Below, in pieces: positions 1 to 7,218 of a stretch of 52,075 nt of DNA; the stretch's first letter is position 1; each line of letters begins with the position of its first letter. The DNA is from a virus: positions 1 to 52,075 of the IMG/VR virus record IMGVR_UViG_3300006900_000001, one strand, 5' to 3'. The notes beneath the pieces were generated by a model, which had not been told where the DNA came from, made no database searches, and saw nothing but the letters and a program-made list of their open reading frames with translations. The position numbers and the translations under genes are program-made.

Positions 1-418
1 ACTCCTTTTTTATGTGGTTGGATGAATTAATGAATTTGTAAAGCTGGTATGGCGTTATTATAAAACGGCTATGGATTCCCAAAATGCGTTTTACGGCCTC
101 TACGCATGTGAAGGGCATAAGAGGTGCCGGCTTAAGTTTTTTGTGATTAGGCGTTGCCGGCAAAATCTTATGACCCTGGCTTGTAAGCCATTCTGTGAGA
201 TCAAAACTCAGAGGTAATTTCTGCGACACAATTTCGGTATAATGCGATAGCGGATCAAATGTGATCCAGTGATCACCGTCATTGAAGACAACAAAGCAGT
301 GTTGAAACCCTTTCTTCAGAAAACGAAGGATTTTTAACTCGCTGTTGCCGGAAAATACGACCCATGTTTTTTTAGGTGATTCTACCGTTTCGTTTTGCAA
401 GGTGGTCGGGGCTGTCAT
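1..418 (-). CDS. Hypothetical protein, C-terminus beyond window edge
   Basis: The minus-strand frame stays open for 139 codons from ATG to the left edge, so the 3' end is missing. The product starts MTAPTTLQNETVESPKKT and contains a conserved-looking core, GFQHCFVVFNDGDHWITFDP, around residues 38-57. It resembles small alphaproteobacterial proteins often found beside phage or gene-transfer-agent-like packaging genes. That link is from memory and is not proved here. The start overlaps the stop of the upstream gene as ATGA, so the two are probably translationally coupled. No signal peptide or membrane segment is seen. Function unknown. Confidence 0.6.
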   Translation of the reverse strand, partial: MTAPTTLQNETVESPKKTWVVFSGNSELKILRFLKKGFQHCFVVFNDGDHWITFDPLSHYTEIVSQKLPLSFDLTEWLTSQGHKILPATPNHKKLKPAPLMPFTCVEAVKRILGIHSRFIITPYQLYKFINSSNHIKKE

Positions 419-837
419 ACTCTCGCCCCCTGCTGAGGCATATTATGGTATGCGTGAGGGAATGGGATAATCTTTCTTTCAATAATGCCCTTATCCTCAA
501 GAATTTCCCCCAAAATTTCCATGGCTTCAGTCCACAGATAGAACGATTTTTGTTCCTTCGGATGGTATTTGTTAGGGGCCATATTTCTGATGCCGTAATG
601 TCGCATAACGTATATTTGGTCACGACTTAAACGGCAGTTTCTATACAATCTATCGACTATTTTCAAAATATCTATCGCCTCGCAAGGCCTTACGCAGTCC
701 CCCTCTCCTGCTGTGAATTTGGCACCTTCAGCACGTGCCATGTAAGTCCGGACAAACCAAAACCAGGCCTCTTCCGCATCACTGAAAAGCGTTACATTTA
801 AAGTCGGATCATCTGACGAATAAGTATAAATTTTCAC
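415..837 (-). CDS. Conserved hypothetical protein, 140 aa
   Basis: This is a soluble protein with an N-terminal aromatic stretch (EEAWFWFVRTYMARAEGA), then RPCEAIDILKIVDRLYRN and a C-terminal helix-rich part (LWTEAMEILGEILEDKGII). The middle pattern recalls a small alphaproteobacterial family seen next to phage-type packaging genes, but I cannot assign a function. It is the first gene of a leftward pair and its TGA overlaps the ATG of the next gene. It is divergent from the S24-like regulator at 971, with a 133-bp gap that holds an inverted repeat, so that regulator may control the pair. Confidence 0.65.
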   Translation of the reverse strand: MKIYTYSSDDPTLNVTLFSDAEEAWFWFVRTYMARAEGAKFTAGEGDCVRPCEAIDILKIVDRLYRNCRLSRDQIYVMRHYGIRNMAPNKYHPKEQKSFYLWTEAMEILGEILEDKGIIERKIIPFPHAYHNMPQQGARV

Positions 838-881
838 TTTCTTTCACCTTTTTGTTTTATATCTGTTCTTTATATGTTCTT

Positions 882-936
882 ATTGATGCCAGATTAAAAA
901 TAGTTGTCAAGAAAATAATAGGACTTTTTTCCTATT
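882..936. promoter_or_regulatory. Divergent regulatory region with inverted repeat AATAGGA-N6-TCCTATT
   Basis: The repeat arms are 917-923 and 930-936, a perfect 7-bp dyad. A minus-strand TTGACA (905-910) lies beside it, with a weak -10 (ATCAAT, 882-887) at 17-bp spacing facing the 837 gene. The position between a regulator gene and a divergent pair suggests an operator for the 971 product. That assignment is inference. Confidence 0.4.
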
Positions 937-970
937 TGATATTTACAGTAGATATGGGAGGTTATTTACT

Positions 971-1636
971 ATGTTTTCACATGAGGATATTTGGAATGGG
1001 ATAGATCGCCTTGCGACAGCGCATGATCTTTCAACGTCAGGGCTTGCGAAAAAGGCAGGGCTTGATCCAACGACATTTAATAAAAGCAAGCGTCAAACGC
1101 CGGAAGGAAAACCTCGCTGGCCATCAACAGAAAGCCTGTCTAAAATATTATCTGTAACAGGTGCAACGCTGAGCGATCTGACTGAACTTATAGAATCCAA
1201 AGGGAAAAAACCGTCTCATACAGCAGATAAAACACCTTTTTCTATTACATCTATCTCTTTTAAGGATACAGAGAAAAACCATGGTTTTGATCCGGCCCAC
1301 ACAAAACATGGCTCCTCCGTTGTATCTTTGGAGCAAGTTTTTGAATTTGAAAAATTTGCCAAGTCAGTCGTGCTTTCAGTGTTGCTTGACACGGATGAAT
1401 TTGAACCGCTTTACAGGAAAAACTCACATTTGGTATGTCGGTTAACTGAAACATTAGAAGATGGTGACAGGGTTTTGGTTAAATCCACGACCGGAAAAAT
1501 ATTTATCAGTGAAGTCAGCAGCTATAACAAGGGGATTATAGAATTAAAATGTATGACAGGTAAAAACCCGTCAAGACGTGTTGAGATGAGCGACGCATCC
1601 TGGATTGCCAAGATAATATGGACGTCACAGTCTTGA
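971..1636 (+). CDS. HTH regulator with degenerate S24-like C-terminal domain
   Basis: The N-terminal 75 residues form a repressor-like helix-turn-helix (LSTSGLAKKAGLDPTTFNKS, about 20-39). Residues 120-221 match the C-terminal half of S24/LexA-like regulators common in Alphaproteobacteria, ending in the typical WIAKIIWTSQ. The usual SMEP catalytic-serine motif reads EFEP here (residues 143-146), and the position where the general-base lysine is expected (about 180) is serine, so self-cleavage looks lost. A GGGAGG Shine-Dalgarno sequence precedes the ATG. The gene is divergent from the leftward pair, with a dyad operator candidate between them. It is probably a stable, non-inducible regulator. 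Confidence 0.75.
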   Translation: MFSHEDIWNGIDRLATAHDLSTSGLAKKAGLDPTTFNKSKRQTPEGKPRWPSTESLSKILSVTGATLSDLTELIESKGKKPSHTADKTPFSITSISFKDTEKNHGFDPAHTKHGSSVVSLEQVFEFEKFAKSVVLSVLLDTDEFEPLYRKNSHLVCRLTETLEDGDRVLVKSTTGKIFISEVSSYNKGIIELKCMTGKNPSRRVEMSDASWIAKIIWTSQS

Positions 1637-1697
1637 TATGACTTTCACGAAAAGATAAGACTATTGATAGAGCAATCTGAATCATAAAAGGAAAACC

Positions 1698-2366
1698 ATG
1701 GCAACACCTTCAGAACTTAAAGCTGCACAAGCCTTGCTGAACACGAAATGTGTTTTGTTTAACGCTAAAAAACCTTTTGTTTTCACATCAGGCAGAATAA
1801 GCCCCGTATATGTTGATATTCGCAGGCTCATCGCCTTCCCTCAGGAGCGCAACATGCTGATGGGGATGGCCGCCGAAAAACTGAGTGAGCTTGACCTCGA
1901 CTTTATAGCAGGCGGTGAAACCGCCGGAATTCCTTATGCTGCTTTTATTTCTGAGCGTTTAAACAAGCCTATGCTTTATGTACGAAAAAAGCCAAAAGGC
2001 TTCGGTCGCATGGCGCAAATTGAGGGTTGCATGGATGAGGACGGTAAATCTGTAATCCTTGTTGAAGACCTCCAAACTGATGGTGGCAGCAAGAAACTTT
2101 TCATTGATGTTTTACGCGAGGCCGGTGCTAAGGTTGAACACTCTTTTGTCGTTTTCCATTATGGTATTTTCGATCAATCTGTACAAAATATGAAGGATTT
2201 AGGCGTTACTTTGCATGAGCTTACGAACTGGTGGGCTGTTCTGGACGTTGCCCGAGAGAATAAATATTTTGACGAGGAGACTTTAGAGTCAGTTGAGTTC
2301 TTCCTAAACAACCCTGATAAATGGGCCGAAAAGAATGCCCACCTTGCTGACACGAAAACAGCGTAA
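1698..2366 (+). CDS. pyrE: Orotate phosphoribosyltransferase
   Basis: The enzyme makes orotidine 5'-monophosphate from orotate and PRPP in cytoplasmic de novo pyrimidine synthesis. The PRPP-binding motif is seen as VILVEDLQTDGGS (residues 119-131), and the N-terminal FTSGRISPVYVDIRRL (29-44) is the orotate-side signature. Length, 222 aa, is normal for the family. AAAAGGAAAACC before the ATG gives a good ribosome binding site. nadK follows after 12 bp, so the two are probably co-transcribed. Confidence 0.93.
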   Translation: MATPSELKAAQALLNTKCVLFNAKKPFVFTSGRISPVYVDIRRLIAFPQERNMLMGMAAEKLSELDLDFIAGGETAGIPYAAFISERLNKPMLYVRKKPKGFGRMAQIEGCMDEDGKSVILVEDLQTDGGSKKLFIDVLREAGAKVEHSFVVFHYGIFDQSVQNMKDLGVTLHELTNWWAVLDVARENKYFDEETLESVEFFLNNPDKWAEKNAHLADTKTA

Positions 2367-2378
2367 GGACAAAGTTAT

Positions 2379-3149
2379 ATGAAACTGCATTTTCTTCATG
2401 CCGATTCACCTCCAGCTGAAAAAGCCTTTAAAAAACTGACCGGCCGTTATGGTCAAAACCCACGGGAAGACGCTGATACTATCGTTGTTCTGGGTGGGGA
2501 CGGGACAATTCTTGAAACGCTTCATGAAGGTATAAAAAGAGCAGAAAACACCCCCGTTTATGGGCTGAATTACGGTTCCCTGGGATTTTTGCTTAACCCT
2601 CAGACTGATAGTGTCGGAGACCTGCCGGAAAGAATTGCGGCCAGTTCGCAAGTCACCATCCACCCTTTGCGCATGAACTGCACTTGTGTTGATGGTCAAA
2701 ATCACGATGCGATTGCTTTTAACGAAGTCTCTCTGATGCGAGAGCGTCGTCAGGCGGCAAAAATAGAGCTTTATATTAATGATGTAAAACGTATGGAAGA
2801 GCTGGTCTGTGACGGGGTTATGGTCGCAACTCCGGCCGGAAGTACTGCTTATAACCTGTCAGCTCATGGACCTATCCTGCCTATTGATGCAAATGTCCTG
2901 ACCTTAACCCCTATCTCTGCCTTTCGTCCCAGACGCTGGCGCGGCGCTGTTTTGCCCGAAAAGGCCTGCTTTACCTTCAAAATACTAGAGCAAGATAAAA
3001 GGCCCGTCAGTGCAACGGCTGATTTTACTGAAATCAGAGAGGTGTCTGAGGTTAAAGTCTGGCAGAGTAAAGATCTTTCAAAAACGCTGCTTTTCGACCC
3101 TGATCATAATCTTGAAGAGCGGATTTTACGCGAACAATTCGCAAGTTAG
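2379..3149 (+). CDS. nadK: NAD kinase
   Basis: The enzyme phosphorylates NAD to NADP in the cytoplasm. The diagnostic GGDGT is at residues 39-43 with catalytic Asp41, followed by the NYGSLGFL segment near 64-71 and the DGVMVATPAGSTAYNLSAHG block near 145-165. Length, 256 aa, is typical of the shorter alphaproteobacterial forms. It lies directly downstream of pyrE and ends about 80 bp before the tRNA-Phe gene. Confidence 0.93.
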   Translation: MKLHFLHADSPPAEKAFKKLTGRYGQNPREDADTIVVLGGDGTILETLHEGIKRAENTPVYGLNYGSLGFLLNPQTDSVGDLPERIAASSQVTIHPLRMNCTCVDGQNHDAIAFNEVSLMRERRQAAKIELYINDVKRMEELVCDGVMVATPAGSTAYNLSAHGPILPIDANVLTLTPISAFRPRRWRGAVLPEKACFTFKILEQDKRPVSATADFTEIREVSEVKVWQSKDLSKTLLFDPDHNLEERILREQFAS

Positions 3150-3169
3150 CATATTTTTTAAAATAGCTC

Positions 3170-3198
3170 TGGACGAGCACAGCTGCTTGCAGTATAAA
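3170..3198 (+). promoter_or_regulatory. Probable promoter of tRNA-Phe
   Basis: TGGACG (3170-3175) and TATAAA (3193-3198) are separated by 17 bp and end 31 bp before the tRNA. The assignment rests on match and position only. Confidence 0.4.
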
Positions 3199-3229
3199 AC
3201 CAGACGTTACCGACTTATCTTTTTTCCGT

Positions 3230-3305
3230 GCTCAGGTAGCTCAGTCGGTAGAGCAAAGGACTGAAAATCCTTGTGTCGCCGGTTCGATCCCGGCCCTGAG
3301 CACCA
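3230..3305 (+). tRNA. tRNA-Phe (anticodon GAA)
   Basis: A full cloverleaf can be drawn: acceptor GCTCAGG/CCTGAGC, D-stem GCTC/GAGC, anticodon stem AAGGA/TCCTT with loop CTGAAAA (GAA at 3263-3265), T-stem GCCGG/CCGGC with loop TTCGATC, and an encoded CCA. The 3' end from the T-loop onward is the prophage attachment core. The integrated copy keeps the gene intact. Confidence 0.97.
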
Positions 3306-3308
3306 TTT
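3287..3308 (+). repeat. attL core (22 bp, 3' end of tRNA-Phe)
   Basis: The 22 bp starting ATCCCGGCCC are identical to 40912-40933 and include the T-loop end, acceptor strand, CCA and TTT. The sequences diverge directly after the repeat. Confidence 0.93.
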
Positions 3309-3429
3309 ACTGAATCCCAGAAGTACACAGAAGTTCCTAGAAGGACGAAAAGCCCGCCATTTATAAGGGCTATTTCGCGCTTGACTGTTCACCGTTGTTC
3401 GTGGAAGTATTCCCAAAGCAAGCCCTATT

Positions 3430-3470
3430 TGGGGGCAAGTATGGGGGCAAGACTTTACACATGGGGGCAA
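3430..3470 (+). promoter_or_regulatory. Integrase arm-type sites, left (3 x TGGGGGCAA)
   Basis: TGGGGGCAA occurs at 3430-3438, 3442-3450 and 3462-3470, with start spacing 12 and 20 bp, between attL and the integrase start. The same word occurs beside attR. This layout is what is expected of integrase arm-binding sites. The last copy ends 1 bp before the int ATG, so Int binding could also repress its own translation or transcription. Confidence 0.6.
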
Positions 3471-3471
3471 A

Positions 3472-4662
3472 ATGGCGTTGACTGACCTTAAATGCAAGGG
3501 CGCGAAGCCTAAGGACAAGGCTTACAAGCTATTCGACGGTATGGGATTATATCTTGAGATAATCCCGAGTGGCAAGAAATTCTGGCGAATCAAATACAGG
3601 TATCTGGGTAAGGAAAAAAGAATATCCCTTGGAGAATACCCCCTGGTCACGTTGCAAGCTGCCAGAGATAAATGCCTGGAGTGTAAAAAACTACTCCAAG
3701 ACAACAAGGATCCCTCTTTAGAAAGGAAAAAAAGCATCCAGGCTATGCAGACAGAGGCCAGCAACTCTTTTCAAAGTATTGCTGACGAGTGGATAGACAA
3801 AAACAAAGTTAGATGGAGTGAAGGTTATCTAAAGAAGGTAAGAAGAAGCTTAGAGATACACGTTTTCCCTTTTATAGGAAAAGACCCGATAAACAATATC
3901 AAGGCTATAGACTTAATGCGTAAATGCTTTTCCAGAATGGAAGAAAAAGGCATTAGCGATTTACTAGACCGAACAAGACAGATATGTAATCAGATATTCA
4001 GGTATGGGATCCAGACTAATAGATGTACCGAAAATCCAGCGGACCAGTTAAGGGGCGCGTTGGCTACACGGCCTCATTCTCATTACAGGAGCATAGATAT
4101 AAATGACCTGTCCGAGTTCCTTAGAAACCTGGAGCGCAACGAGGCGCGGCTCTATGAGCAGACACGCAGGGCAGTATGGTTTTCCATCTATACGTTTTGC
4201 AGACCGGGCGAAATAAGAAAGGCGCAATGGGAACACATTGACTTGCCTAACGCTCGCTGGATAATTCCGGCAAGGTTTATGAAGAAAAGGCGAGATCATG
4301 TCGTCCCTTTATCACAGCAATCCTTAAAGATAATAAAAATGCAGAAAAGTGACCTGTACGGTATAAAAACCCCTTATGTTTTTCCTTCTGTCGTAAGATT
4401 CTCAAACCCCATGAGCGAGAATACAGTCAATCAGGCGATAAAGAGAATTGGCTTCGGTAACAAGATGGTAGCTCACGGCTTTAGGGCATTAGCACGTACG
4501 CAGATTAGGGAAAAATTAAAGTATGATAGCGATATTATAGAAAAACAGCTTGCACACAAATCCTCTGGCCCTTTAGGTGAGGCTTACGATAGAACCGAAT
4601 TTATAGAAGACAGGACGAAAATGATGCAAGAATGGGCCGACTTCGTGGATGGCTTCCTTTAA
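3472..4662 (+). CDS. int: Prophage tyrosine integrase (P4 type)
   Basis: The enzyme performs site-specific recombination between attP and attB in the tRNA-Phe gene. Residues 1-90 are the arm-binding DUF4102-type domain (GMGLYLEIIPSGKKFWRIKY). The middle is the SAM-like core-binding domain (about 97-195). The catalytic domain shows R244 (FCRPGEIR), H335 and R338 (HGFRALAR), H362 (LAHKS) and the nucleophile Y372 (AYDRTEF). Length, 396 aa, is usual. The gene points away from attL into the prophage. All catalytic residues are present, so it should be active. Confidence 0.95.
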   Translation: MALTDLKCKGAKPKDKAYKLFDGMGLYLEIIPSGKKFWRIKYRYLGKEKRISLGEYPLVTLQAARDKCLECKKLLQDNKDPSLERKKSIQAMQTEASNSFQSIADEWIDKNKVRWSEGYLKKVRRSLEIHVFPFIGKDPINNIKAIDLMRKCFSRMEEKGISDLLDRTRQICNQIFRYGIQTNRCTENPADQLRGALATRPHSHYRSIDINDLSEFLRNLERNEARLYEQTRRAVWFSIYTFCRPGEIRKAQWEHIDLPNARWIIPARFMKKRRDHVVPLSQQSLKIIKMQKSDLYGIKTPYVFPSVVRFSNPMSENTVNQAIKRIGFGNKMVAHGFRALARTQIREKLKYDSDIIEKQLAHKSSGPLGEAYDRTEFIEDRTKMMQEWADFVDGFL

Positions 4663-4904
4663 TCCCAGTTATACTGTGGTTCTAAACCCAAGCCCGCTCG
4701 GCACATATCCACCCTGTAGGCCTGACACATCTGATATTCTGCTATGGCCTTATCGGTTTTTTCAGGAGGTAGGCATTGCCTACAATCCTCTCTCGGGTCA
4801 TTTGCTATTATAGTTTTTGTGCAACCAGTCATTAACAGCGTCAACACGACCGCCAACACAATCACTGTCACTAGCAGGAAGAATTTCTTTGACTGCATCA
4901 CCAT
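4659..4904 (-). CDS. Rz1: Rz1-like outer-membrane spanin lipoprotein
   Basis: This 81-aa product has a hydrophobic N-terminus and a lipobox LMTGC with the lipid-modified cysteine at residue 28, so it is predicted to sit in the outer membrane. Its first 107 bases overlap the 3' end of the Rz-like gene in another frame, the usual nested arrangement of two-component spanins. With Rz it would span the periplasm and disrupt the outer membrane after holin and endolysin action. The mature part is cysteine-rich (CRQCLPP) and not proline-rich as in lambda. It ends at the stop of the convergent integrase gene. Confidence 0.8.
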   Translation of the reverse strand: MVMQSKKFFLLVTVIVLAVVLTLLMTGCTKTIIANDPREDCRQCLPPEKTDKAIAEYQMCQAYRVDMCRAGLGLEPQYNWD

Positions 4905-5085
4905 ACCCCTTTTCTATTTCTGATTTCTGTTTGGAAGATTTCTCAGCAAATTCCATTTGCTCTAGCAAGTATTCTGTCTCACGGGCATCGTACCCCTTAC
5001 TGTATTGAAACTTTCCGTAAATAAACACGGAAACCAAGAGGGCAACTATACAGATCCCTCCGACTATCAGTTTGTTACCCACCAT
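4798..5085 (-). CDS. Rz: Rz-like inner-membrane spanin
   Basis: The chosen start (MVGNKLIVGG) has an AAGGAGG ribosome site inside the end of the endolysin gene, better than the longer in-frame start 11 codons upstream. The 95-aa product has one N-terminal membrane segment (about residues 4-20) and a charged helical periplasmic part (EQMEFAEKSSKQKSEIEKGY), as expected of an i-spanin. It overlaps the endolysin gene by 11 bp and the Rz1 gene by 107 bp. Confidence 0.8.
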   Translation of the reverse strand: MVGNKLIVGGICIVALLVSVFIYGKFQYSKGYDARETEYLLEQMEFAEKSSKQKSEIEKGYGDAVKEILPASDSDCVGGRVDAVNDWLHKNYNSK

Positions 5086-5563
5086 ACGCCTCCTTAATAG
5101 CCTGAATAAAGTCCTCAACCCTTACAGGGGTCTGGCGATACCAGAGCGATTTCTTTAGATTGGATATGACCTTCTTGCAATCACCCTTTACCAACAAAGG
5201 ATAGGAGGTTTTAAACACCCTCGACCAATCGCCAAGCTGGAAGTTTACAGAAATGAGAGCTGCTAAAAAATCTGAGTTATACTTACACGGGTCGTCAAAC
5301 TGGCCTAGCTCATAGGCTTGCTTTATGGAGGCTTCTAAGGCCTTTTCAGAATCCTTTTCAAAGGTATCCATTATCCATTTATCAGACACCTTCTCGCCAT
5401 ACTCCAGCTTGTCCTGCGGCAACACAAGATGCCCTATGCCTACCGTCAGTTTTCCCAAGCTATCCTTATATACGTGGTTTCTATAACCCTCCCTCAGCTT
5501 TGCATGGGAGAACCATTTGTCCTTGGCGTTTTCTATTGCGCGCTCTTTAAAGTAGCTTCTCAT
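5075..5563 (-). CDS. Phage endolysin, GH24 lysozyme
   Basis: The enzyme hydrolyses the glycan strand of peptidoglycan during lysis. Counting from the chosen ATG (MRSYFKERA, preceded by AGAGGAAGAA), the T4-lysozyme-type triad is E25, D34 and T40 with the exact E-x8-D-x5-T spacing (REGYRNHVYKDSLGKLTVG), followed by GIGH. Length is 162 aa, close to T4 lysozyme. A longer in-frame start exists 18 codons upstream but would overlap the exonuclease gene and has no better ribosome site. No signal peptide or SAR segment is visible, so it needs the holin. Confidence 0.92.
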   Translation of the reverse strand: MRSYFKERAIENAKDKWFSHAKLREGYRNHVYKDSLGKLTVGIGHLVLPQDKLEYGEKVSDKWIMDTFEKDSEKALEASIKQAYELGQFDDPCKYNSDFLAALISVNFQLGDWSRVFKTSYPLLVKGDCKKVISNLKKSLWYRQTPVRVEDFIQAIKEAYGG

Positions 5564-6366
5564 TTCTTCCTCTTTATGTTTTTGCGGTCGTACCAGTTGT
5601 GACGGCACTCGTTGCATTTAAACCGTTGCTTAGTGCCGGATTTCCTTTGAACAACACCGCGCTTATTAAAGTCGATAGACAGGCAGACGGGGCAGTGTCG
5701 AACCATCTCCCCATCAGGGTAGAACTCACGGGCGTAGACAGACAGATCAGGGTGTGTGTGGTGATATGCCCTTAGTTTCTTGTAGATTTGCGCAGTGACT
5801 ATCACGTCCTGTTTATTGTACTTCCGCATATATCGAAGGGCATCTGGACAGCCCTTTTTGCAGGCATTCCAATCAGGAGAGTTGTCTTTAAGGTCTAGCC
5901 CCAGAAAGTCAGCTATATATGAGAGTTTATTAGACGTGAATTTGAAGTATTTTCGCGCCATCTTGAGGGTGTCTATCTGCACTTTCTTGCCCAAAGGAGG
6001 CAGGCCGTAACTGATAGCGCGCGCATTGAATTTCTTTAGATCAAAGGCGTCTGAGTTATGACCGATTAACACTTCTGCCTGATCTAGGACATGATGCAAT
6101 GCCTTTACAACACCCTCATCATTTAAAGGGTCTTCGCACCTTACTGAAAGAGCATGTGCCTTATCATCATCAAGCCATTTAACGGCCGCTCCTAAAAGTG
6201 TCCAGTCACGCTTTATGTATTTTGGGTCAAAGCGTCTTGTAAAGACTTTGAGGTCATATTGGTTTATCTCTAAAGTGAGGTCTGTACACTCAACATCCCA
6301 TATCAGTATTTTCTTTTTGACATGGGTGTCCATGCCGAGGCGCAAGCCACTGGCTGTTTCAATCAT
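5560..6366 (-). CDS. DEDDy-type 3'-5' exonuclease with C-terminal zinc ribbon
   Basis: The N-terminal RNase H-like fold shows Exo I as WDVECTD (D24, E26), Exo II as GHNSDAFDLKKFNAR (102-116) and Exo III as YNKQD (Y183, D187), like the proofreading domain of family B polymerases. A separate C-terminal zinc ribbon has C225, C228, C251 and C254. No polymerase domain is present. It sits between the holin and endolysin genes, an odd place for a nuclease, and overlaps the endolysin start by 4 bp. AAAGGA lies before the ATG. It may degrade host or competing DNA late in infection, or process packaged ends. Both are inference. Confidence 0.75.
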   Translation of the reverse strand: MIETASGLRLGMDTHVKKKILIWDVECTDLTLEINQYDLKVFTRRFDPKYIKRDWTLLGAAVKWLDDDKAHALSVRCEDPLNDEGVVKALHHVLDQAEVLIGHNSDAFDLKKFNARAISYGLPPLGKKVQIDTLKMARKYFKFTSNKLSYIADFLGLDLKDNSPDWNACKKGCPDALRYMRKYNKQDVIVTAQIYKKLRAYHHTHPDLSVYAREFYPDGEMVRHCPVCLSIDFNKRGVVQRKSGTKQRFKCNECRHNWYDRKNIKRKK

Positions 6367-6375
6367 CTGATTCCT

Positions 6376-6729
6376 TTATTTAGAGAGGCGGGATTTTATA
6401 ATATCAAGGGCGGTATCCACGGCTTTATCGAACCAGCCGCCCAGGAATATCCTATCGGCTGATAGAGCTATAAGTGTTCCGATAACTGTTGCCCACGCGA
6501 AGCCTAAGCCGCCTTCAAAGCTGGCCATGCTGGCCAAACCCCCTATGGGGGCAGAAACGACAAGTGCCTTGAGATAGGTGTGTGCGCGCCGTTCCTCAAC
6601 TGTAAAAAGCGTCTTCGAGATTACTATGGCGCATATCCACATCAGTGAATACACAAGAGGGTTAAAGAGAAGAAGAAAATTCGATGCGATAAAAAAAGAG
6701 GCGTCTACTATGGCTGATTTAAGTGTCAT
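6376..6729 (-). CDS. Putative holin
   Basis: This 117-aa membrane protein has hydrophobic segments at about residues 12-42 and 54-92 and a short basic C-terminus (IIKSRLSK). Small size, membrane segments and position just upstream of the exonuclease, endolysin and spanins make it the best holin candidate. It starts directly after the stop of the DUF4376 gene. I cannot place it in a named holin family from sequence alone. Confidence 0.65.
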   Translation of the reverse strand: MTLKSAIVDASFFIASNFLLLFNPLVYSLMWICAIVISKTLFTVEERRAHTYLKALVVSAPIGGLASMASFEGGLGFAWATVIGTLIALSADRIFLGGWFDKAVDTALDIIKSRLSK

Positions 6730-7218
6730 TTATCCCTCCATTTCCGCGTTAAAGGCTGATTTAACTCCTTCGACATCTGATATACTGCCATCTTCTATCG
6801 ATTGCCTGACGATTCCAGCCGCATCAACACACTTCTGAACATGCTCAGCTATCGCAACGCCTATTGACTTAATCTGCAAGGCAGTAAGCTGGACATCTTC
6901 TCCGTTAAGAACAAAATTAAAGGCCTCCGTATCTGGTAGGCCTTTTAAAATTATCTCGGTGATTTTTCCGTTTATGAGAATTTTATCTCTGTCCCTGGTT
7001 GGTATTTCCATACCCCCCGCGCTTATGCCTCCAGTTTCGACTTGCCATCTGTGGTTATCAAGGACGGACATTAAGTCTAAGTCGGGTGCCGGCAAAATAA
7101 AATCGTCCCCATCCACAACCATGCCACAGACAACGCTGTCATCTACCTCTATAAAACCATCTTGTTTATTCGGTTGTTTTTGAACGACAACCCCATTATT
7201 TACTTTTACGTATGCCAT
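6730..7218 (-). CDS. DUF4376-domain tail-associated protein
   Basis: The central HRWQVETGGISAGGMEIP (about residues 56-73) followed by TRDRDKILINGK is the recognisable DUF4376 core. This domain is common in proteins encoded just after tail-fibre genes and is thought to act in fibre structure or assembly. The 162-aa protein starts with MAYVKVNNGVVVQ, typical of tail-fibre accessory proteins. The gene abuts the fibre gene (stop TAA directly followed by ATG). Confidence 0.75.
   Translation of the reverse strand: MAYVKVNNGVVVQKQPNKQDGFIEVDDSVVCGMVVDGDDFILPAPDLDLMSVLDNHRWQVETGGISAGGMEIPTRDRDKILINGKITEIILKGLPDTEAFNFVLNGEDVQLTALQIKSIGVAIAEHVQKCVDAAGIVRQSIEDGSISDVEGVKSAFNAEMEG

Noticed and set aside
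3010-3264. 84-aa frame across nadK end and tRNA-Phe
   Set aside because: It runs into the tRNA gene and has no ribosome site; it shadows nadK.
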